A DNA stretch of 64,000 nucleotides from Neospora caninum Liverpool (Eukaryota; Apicomplexa; Conoidasida; Eucoccidiorida; Sarcocystidae). The stretch's first letter is position 1; the number at the start of each line of letters is the position of its first letter. Shown here piece by piece: positions 58,704-64,000 of this stretch. The notes beneath the pieces were generated by a model, which saw only the letters and a list, made by a program, of their open reading frames with translations, did not search any database and had not been told where the DNA came from. The stretch is from assembly GCF_000208865.1 (NCBI RefSeq), contig NC_018385.1:2090724-2154723 (forward strand), written 5' to 3'. Both the position numbers and the translations under genes were made by a program.

Positions 58704-60845
58704 CAGGGAATATCTTCTGCAGCCTGTGCAATGCGTTATTCCCCGTAGAAACCACAGACGGTGCATGTTGCTGCAAGGTGATGCTTTTCATATAAGAGAT
58801 AGCAGTAAAAAGGCTTGTCCACGGCGGTCTCCTGTGGGGAGGAGTGACAGACGCCGAGTTTTACCGAAGAAAAGTTCACTGCGAAGCTCCGAGTCCAATG
58901 CGGCACCTTTGGTGTCTGGCATTGGTTTTTCCTCAATTTCTTGCGGTTCGGTTCCCGTCCTTTGTTTTCCCCCGCACTCTTCCATCTTGGCCAAACTACA
59001 GCTATGCGGCGAACTGTTTTGAGTCTCCCGCACATTCATTCATGAAGCTCTGAGTTCCGCTGAGGAACGGCACGCCAAGATTTCCGCCCATCGCTGGCGG
59101 TTTTCTACTTGTGCTCAACGCAGACTCGAGACGCCTCTTCCATCGGTCTTTGCAGATGAAATCGGAAAGTAACGACTATCGATGTTCGAGGCGGCGCCAG
59201 ACCGAATGGAGCGCGTCCCCCGAACGCGACTCGCGTCCGGACAGCAGAGATTCCCAGGCCCATGAGGAGGGCAGAGCATCACAGCTCCTCCGGTGTGGGT
59301 TATCAGCCAATGCAGACTGACACTGCTGTTTCACCGATGTCGCACTGTATCGGCGAGTATACGGTTCTCTTGGGGATAACGCTCAAAATCCGAGCACACT
59401 CCTGTGTCCGATATCTTACTGCTAAAATCGTGTCCATGCAGGCGCGAGCTGCGCGCCACGGCACTGTTACAGACTCGCCGGGCGTACCTGTTGGAGGAGT
59501 GGTGCAGTCAGCGTTCTGTAACGATGATGTGTATGGAAATCATAAATGTCACCTTCAGAGTAACACTCATTTTGCGATAGGTGGTTGTACTGGTGTCGGC
59601 TAGCGTCGCTACGCAGTTGTGAGGCTTGGAAGGCAACCAGTAGGCGTTTCTCGGGCCGCCGCCGGGAGCAAAGTGTTGCCCAGTGGTGACAATTACCCTA
59701 AACACCAAGCGTGCCCCTGCTAGCTCTGTACATGGCAGTATTTCATGAGAAACGCACACGGCCAAAACAGGACTTGCCCTAAAAGGCATCTAACCGGATG
59801 GCACTCTGGGAACTATCAGGAGTTGCAGCTTGCCTGTCGTGCTGGACTCGCCGGCTACGCTCTCTCTGGAACTGCCGGAAACTGCAACGGGTTCGTGGGC
59901 TGCACTGGTTGTGTCCTGTCGTATGTAGACGGCGACAAACAGATCCTCTCCCTGAATCCGCCTCGCTGGAAGCCTAACCACAAAAAACATCACTCTCAGT
60001 GTGCTTTGACACACGCCAGTTTTTGTCATTGCGAGCGATTTCTCTATTCTGCCGTTGCTGGCACACAAACCCCCTCCCCCTGCCGTCCGCCCTCCCCCCC
60101 AATTCCGCCCTGTGCATGCAAGGCCAGACCTGAGCGACAAGCTCCCCAGGTCGAGCAGGGCTGGGTGAAGGATGTCTTCTAAATAACGAGAGGCTACCGG
60201 ATTCAGCAACAAGTTCATGATATGCTGTCTTCTCAAATTATCTTTCAGCAGTGGACACTTGTAAAGGCGTCAAGGATGTGAGAGACTTCATCGCGTGGCC
60301 CGCTGAGACGTGACGGACCTGACTTTTTCCTGTAGGTGTTTGACCGTCTTCTCGAGGTTCGTGTCCGTTTACGTCGGACTACCCGGACGGAAATCCTCAG
60401 GTCGGTGAAACGACAGCAATGAAATAGCATGTCTTTCGACGATGTCTTGTTCACTCCTAGGAACGATTTCTGGTCTAACCCGCTATTTCCAGCTTTCTAT
60501 CCCCGTTTCCGGTCAAGTTCCAGTTCCGTTTTGCCTCTCGCTACCGTGGCTGGTTACCAGAGCTAGCAACGATTGACCTTGTGTATCAGGTTGCGATCTT
60601 AGGCAACCGCCCCTTTTTTCCTTCATGAATGGCCCACCTTTTGTTTAAAGGCATTCTCCTGCAGATAGGTGATGCCCAAGTTTGAGGAACGACAGGACAG
60701 AATTTTTTGCTTTAGCTGGCGGGCTAGGAATTGACGACACGTCCGTGGAAAACCGGTATCAGCCTTGCTCGACACGTTCACATTTCCGGTTTCTTAGAGA
60801 GGATCAGCGGTTTGTCAGGGGGACACAAGCCAAACAGCTTCCAAA
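58704..60845. other. Intergenic between GOT1 and SSNA1
   Basis: This 2.1-kb gap should hold the GOT1 3' untranslated region and the SSNA1 promoter. Frames such as 58736-59035 (minus) and 59745-60182 (plus) are open but low-complexity or cysteine-rich without family resemblance. A C-rich, pyrimidine-dense stretch lies at ~60069-60120. No gene is supported. Confidence 0.45.
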
Positions 60846-62339
60846 ATGACGAGCACAACAAACTCCAATTTGCACAACTACAATCACGAGCTCGTTGCCT
60901 GCATTGATGACCTCCGCCGCAAACGCGAAGAAGTCAACCGCCAGATCATCAAAGTGCGGACAATGCTCCTGTTGGTTCCGTGATCGCATAGGAACAACGG
61001 TGCTTAAAGTGTGTTTACGGATATAATCATATTCGTGCATGTATGAATGTACGACGTCAGTGGACGCCTCTTGTAGCTGCTGCGTTGCGTGACGGAGCAC
61101 ATCAGCCGCCGTAACTAGTTGGATTTCCTCGGTTCTAGTCGTGGTCCCGCAAAGTGAACTGTGGCGTGGCATCTCGAGACTGCCCAATTCCGGCGACTGA
61201 AGAAGTGCATCTGAATACGCAACGAGCTGTCACGTTTCTGTACGCTGCTCAGGAAGAGGAGGATAGAGCGAAAGTGCAGAAGGAGATCGCGCTCCTGCAG
61301 GACCGGCTTCAGAAGTTGAATGGTCAGTTCTTCGTTTGAGAACTCAGAAGCGTGTGGCCGAGCCTGCTTGAGTTCTCTGATGCGCGAGCTGGATACGCTG
61401 TGTGGCTTCGGGAAAACCGGAGTTGCGTGTTTCGCCCTATCCATGCCTGCAAGATAACTCTGTGTTGCAGACGAGAAATCTGATATTCCACGGCCTCCTT
61501 CGATACACGGAACCACTAGGGTGCCTCATGGACGCGGGTTGGAACTGCCTCCCCAGCAGCAGTTCGGATCCTTGTCCTGTCGTTCTTCTGCTTTCAGAGA
61601 GTTTGACGCGCAAGATCCAAGCCAGGAACGAGTACGACAAAACCATCTCGGAGACGGAAGCGGCGTACACAAAGGTCAGTCTTTACGTTGGAAATTGCGG
61701 GTCGAGACCCGGAGCTTCGGCTGCAGGGTTTGTCGATTCTCCGTGGCTGTCCTTTTGTAGCCCAGCGTTTTGTATTCGCGCGAGTCAAGACGTTGCACCC
61801 ATTACACAAGCCGCTGGATCGGGTGGTTAGGCTGCATGTGCTGAAGCGTATTGGATCCTTAGGTTTTTCGAGACCCTCTATCGACGCGTGGATGCTGCGC
61901 GAACTGGCGGCCTGCACGCACACAAAGCATTTTCTGGAACAGAGCCGTCGGGCCGTACATGTGTATGCGGAGCACTTTGGTCAAAGTTGAGTCTGAACCA
62001 CCGTCTTGAGCTCCCGTGCCAGGTTCTGCGGTCCGGCTGTCAGCGTGGAGCCTATAAGTATCCCCGAGGCGGGACTCTCCTGGCGTTGGAGCTTGCTCTG
62101 ATCTGCCGTTGAAAAGCGTTGCCTGTTGTTCCTGTGTCCAGATTCTGGAATCGGCGCAGACGCTGCTCCACGTGCTTAAACGCGAGTCGGTACATCTGGG
62201 CCGAAAAACATCGGGAGAGCGGGGGGATGTTCCAGGTGTTGGAATCGCCGGAGTGGGCATGGAGTATTCACCACCCAGCCCGCCGGAGTTGCCACATCGA
62301 CGGGAGGGAAAAGGCAAACCCGCCGCAGGTGCGGGATGA
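60846..62339 (+). CDS. DIP13: SSNA1/DIP13 coiled-coil microtubule protein (4 exons)
   Basis: Exons 60846-60953, 61253-61322, 61598-61674 and 62142-62339 join in phase to give 150 residues. Exon 1 encodes NYNHELVACIDDLRRKREEV, exon 2 EEEDRAKVQKEIALLQDRLQ, exon 3 ARNEYDKTISETEAAYTK and exon 4 ILESAQTLLHVLKRES. These match the conserved blocks of SSNA1 (NA14) / Chlamydomonas DIP13 in order. The protein is a ~100-residue coiled coil that self-assembles into fibrils and binds microtubules at centrioles and basal bodies. A Toxoplasma homologue has been reported in the apical and basal complexes. The last ~45 residues, rich in Gly/Pro/Glu, extend beyond the usual family length. All splice sites are GT..AG (AAA|gtgcgg, AATG|gtcagt, AAG|gtcagt), with intron phases 0, 1 and 0. 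Confidence 0.93.
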
Positions 62340-63802
62340 ACAGATCTGCTGCATCTCTGTTCCCACCCTCAATGCCGACTGTTGTGGGAATCGAGGGAGC
62401 GTCCCTTAATTTACTGCACTAGTACTTTCGGTTCTGTCTTCTCATAGGTCGACAGTTTGAGTATCGTGTTCCTCGTCGAAAGAAGCTCGTGGGCTGACTT
62501 TCCAAGTGCAGTATGCACGCTGAAGTGCCGCGTGGCGTTCTCTTGCAGATGTGTTTCCCACAGAGCGAACAGTTGACGTCTCGTCCAGTTCATGGGGAAA
62601 AATTGGGAAAAGGGTGACGCGTTTAGTATCGTGGCAGCATCTCACGTACGACACCAAGAAGATTTTCCCACGTGGTCTGTGGGTCGATTTTATGGGCGAC
62701 GATTCGGGTGTAGCTCTTCTATTTCGGAGTTTTCTAAAACGTTTGGCTTTCCTTCTAATATCAGTTCTTAGACGATCAGCCGGTTCCCGAGCTGACAGGC
62801 GCGCGCACTCACATGCTCGAGGGTCACAAACCCCCGCTGTTTCACCATCCTTCTGTAACAGCAAGCAGCGTGTGTCAAGCGCTGCTGGAGTGATTATGTC
62901 CCCGTCCTAAAAACACAGGCAGTGCCCGTCTCATGAACACGCCGTAAGGTTGGAAGTGAGTAGCATCTGAGGCGTCTGTACGCATACGGATTCGTTACAA
63001 CCAAGCAGCGACTGGCGGGCTCCGCCACGCGGTTCTCTGGTGACCGTCGGCTGCATCAAGGTGCGAGCTTGTTAGCATCCGCTGGCAAGTTACGACTCTG
63101 AGCCTCAATTACCGTCGATACGTTTTAGCTAAAGATGCCGTCTTTGTGTGCTGGCGTTACACGGGGGATTACCCCAACGTTTGCTCCCACTTCAGCTCGT
63201 GTAAGGCACGCACATCTCCCACGAACACAGCGTTTGTGTAGCCTTGCACACCAAAACCAAAAAGCCATGTATATCAACGAAGAGAACACGGGGCAGATGA
63301 TCTCAGCGACGAGCGTCTACTCCCTGAGAATACAATTACTCTTCTGCTTCAATTAGGCAGACAATCGGGAGCGAGGAAAGAGCAGCGATCTCCGAAGGAA
63401 CACAAAAACACAGCTGTCGAGTCGGCTTGCAAATCTTTTTCGTAAATCGCTCGATAGACCAAGCGGCACCTCGCGATATCCATCTTCAGTGTCGTGCGAC
63501 AGACAGACACTCTCTGATTCCGCTTTCTAGCGGGAATCGTGAGGCACAGTGACGAAACAGAGAATGACAGCGTACGTTCCCGGTTCCAAGAGAGCGCCTC
63601 AGTTGATATAGCCGAACTTCTTCACAAGGACTCTTAAGGCTGAAAATTCAACCCTCTTTCGCAACGGCGGTTGCCCTCGCAATAAAAAGTCAGCAACAGC
63701 GAAAATGTCCATACTGATTGCCGCAGCCAAGGGCCCTGTGCCCGCCCCCCATTCTTCTACCCGAAAGAATATTATACAAGTACATATTTGCCTCCCTCCG
63801 GT
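62340..63802. other. Convergent 3' region, SSNA1 and right-edge gene
   Basis: SSNA1 reads rightwards and the terminal gene leftwards, so this 1.5-kb gap should carry both 3' untranslated regions. No open frame here has coding character. The frame at 63135-63356 on the plus strand is not supported by any similarity I recognise. Confidence 0.45.
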
Positions 63803-64000
63803 TCACTCGCCGGGCACGATGGACGGTGTCCCATAATAGTAGTTTTCAGGGTTGAAGGGTGGCTGTGACCTCGGCATAATCTCGCTGAGTGTGCCGAGAT
63901 GGGAATCGAGGGCCCCAAACTCGCGCAAGTAGTCAGCCAAATACCGTAGATGAAAACTGCGTTCCTTGTCTTGCAGTGTCGTGGAAGCTGCATGCCACGC
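63803..64000 (-). CDS. 3' end of an unrecognised gene, cut by the window edge
   Basis: The minus strand from 64000 is open to a TGA at 63803-63805. It reads about 65 residues with strong coding character: an amphipathic stretch (FHLRYLADYLREFGALDSHL) followed by GTLSEIMPRSQPPFNPENYY and an ending ...SIVPGE. No start codon lies in this frame, so it is the last exon, or part of it, of a gene continuing to the right. A 'tgcag' at 63988-63992 on the coding strand could be its acceptor. I do not recognise the family. The Tyr- and Pro-rich tail resembles a conserved C-terminal motif rather than chance sequence. Confidence 0.6.
   Translation of the reverse strand, partial: AWHAASTTLQDKERSFHLRYLADYLREFGALDSHLGTLSEIMPRSQPPFNPENYYYGTPSIVPGE

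Noticed and set aside
1..64000. CRISPR array, bacterial operon, phage or insertion sequence
   Set aside because: No direct repeats with spacers, no transposase or integrase frame and no bacterial gene organisation; the window is eukaryotic with spliced genes.

Overview
The window looks like nuclear DNA of a coccidian apicomplexan, most likely Toxoplasma gondii or a very close relative such as Hammondia. The evidence is a tandem family of SAG1-related (SRS) GPI-anchored surface antigens, intron-rich genes with GT..AG introns that often carry TA arrays, roughly even base composition, and a ferlin, a RAP-domain protein and an SSNA1/DIP13 homologue whose exons can be chained codon by codon. No database was searched; all gene models are hand-built from reading frames and splice signals.

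Layout. (1) 1-16.7 kb: five complete SRS genes, all on the minus strand, whose 3' ends lie 3.64-3.68 kb apart (870, 4535, 8189, 11829, 15505). Each appears to be a single exon coding for a signal peptide, two cysteine-rich SRS domains and a GPI-anchor signal. The second domain and C-terminus are almost identical in copies 1, 2, 3 and 5, while the first domain and leader differ. Copy 4 is the outlier. (2) 16.7-19.4 kb: spacer without a supportable gene, ending in an AT-rich block. (3) 19.4-28.1 kb: a ten-exon minus-strand gene for a ~1532-residue protein with a C-terminal RAP domain and a mitochondrial-looking N-terminus. A 21-bp minisatellite sits just upstream of the chosen start. (4) 30.3-53.8 kb: a ~38-exon minus-strand ferlin gene (~2841 residues, at least five recognisable C2 domains, C-terminal membrane anchor). 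(5) 53.8-58.3 kb: intergenic region between the divergent ferlin and GOT1 genes. (6) 58.28-58.70 kb: single-exon plus-strand Got1-like Golgi protein. (7) 60.85-62.34 kb: four-exon plus-strand SSNA1/DIP13 gene. (8) 63.80 kb to the end: the 3' part of an unrecognised minus-strand gene running off the window.

How the genes relate. The SRS array supplies host-facing, GPI-linked surface proteins. Ferlin (calcium-dependent membrane fusion) and Got1 (ER-Golgi traffic) both belong to the secretory route, but nothing shows that their closeness is functional. The RAP protein is expected to act on organellar RNA and SSNA1 in the microtubule cytoskeleton. The strongest points for follow-up are the modular, concerted evolution of the SRS array, the large ferlin with its 21-nt micro-exon, and the unknown gene at the right edge. 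I found no CRISPR array, tRNA, rRNA or recognisable transposon.
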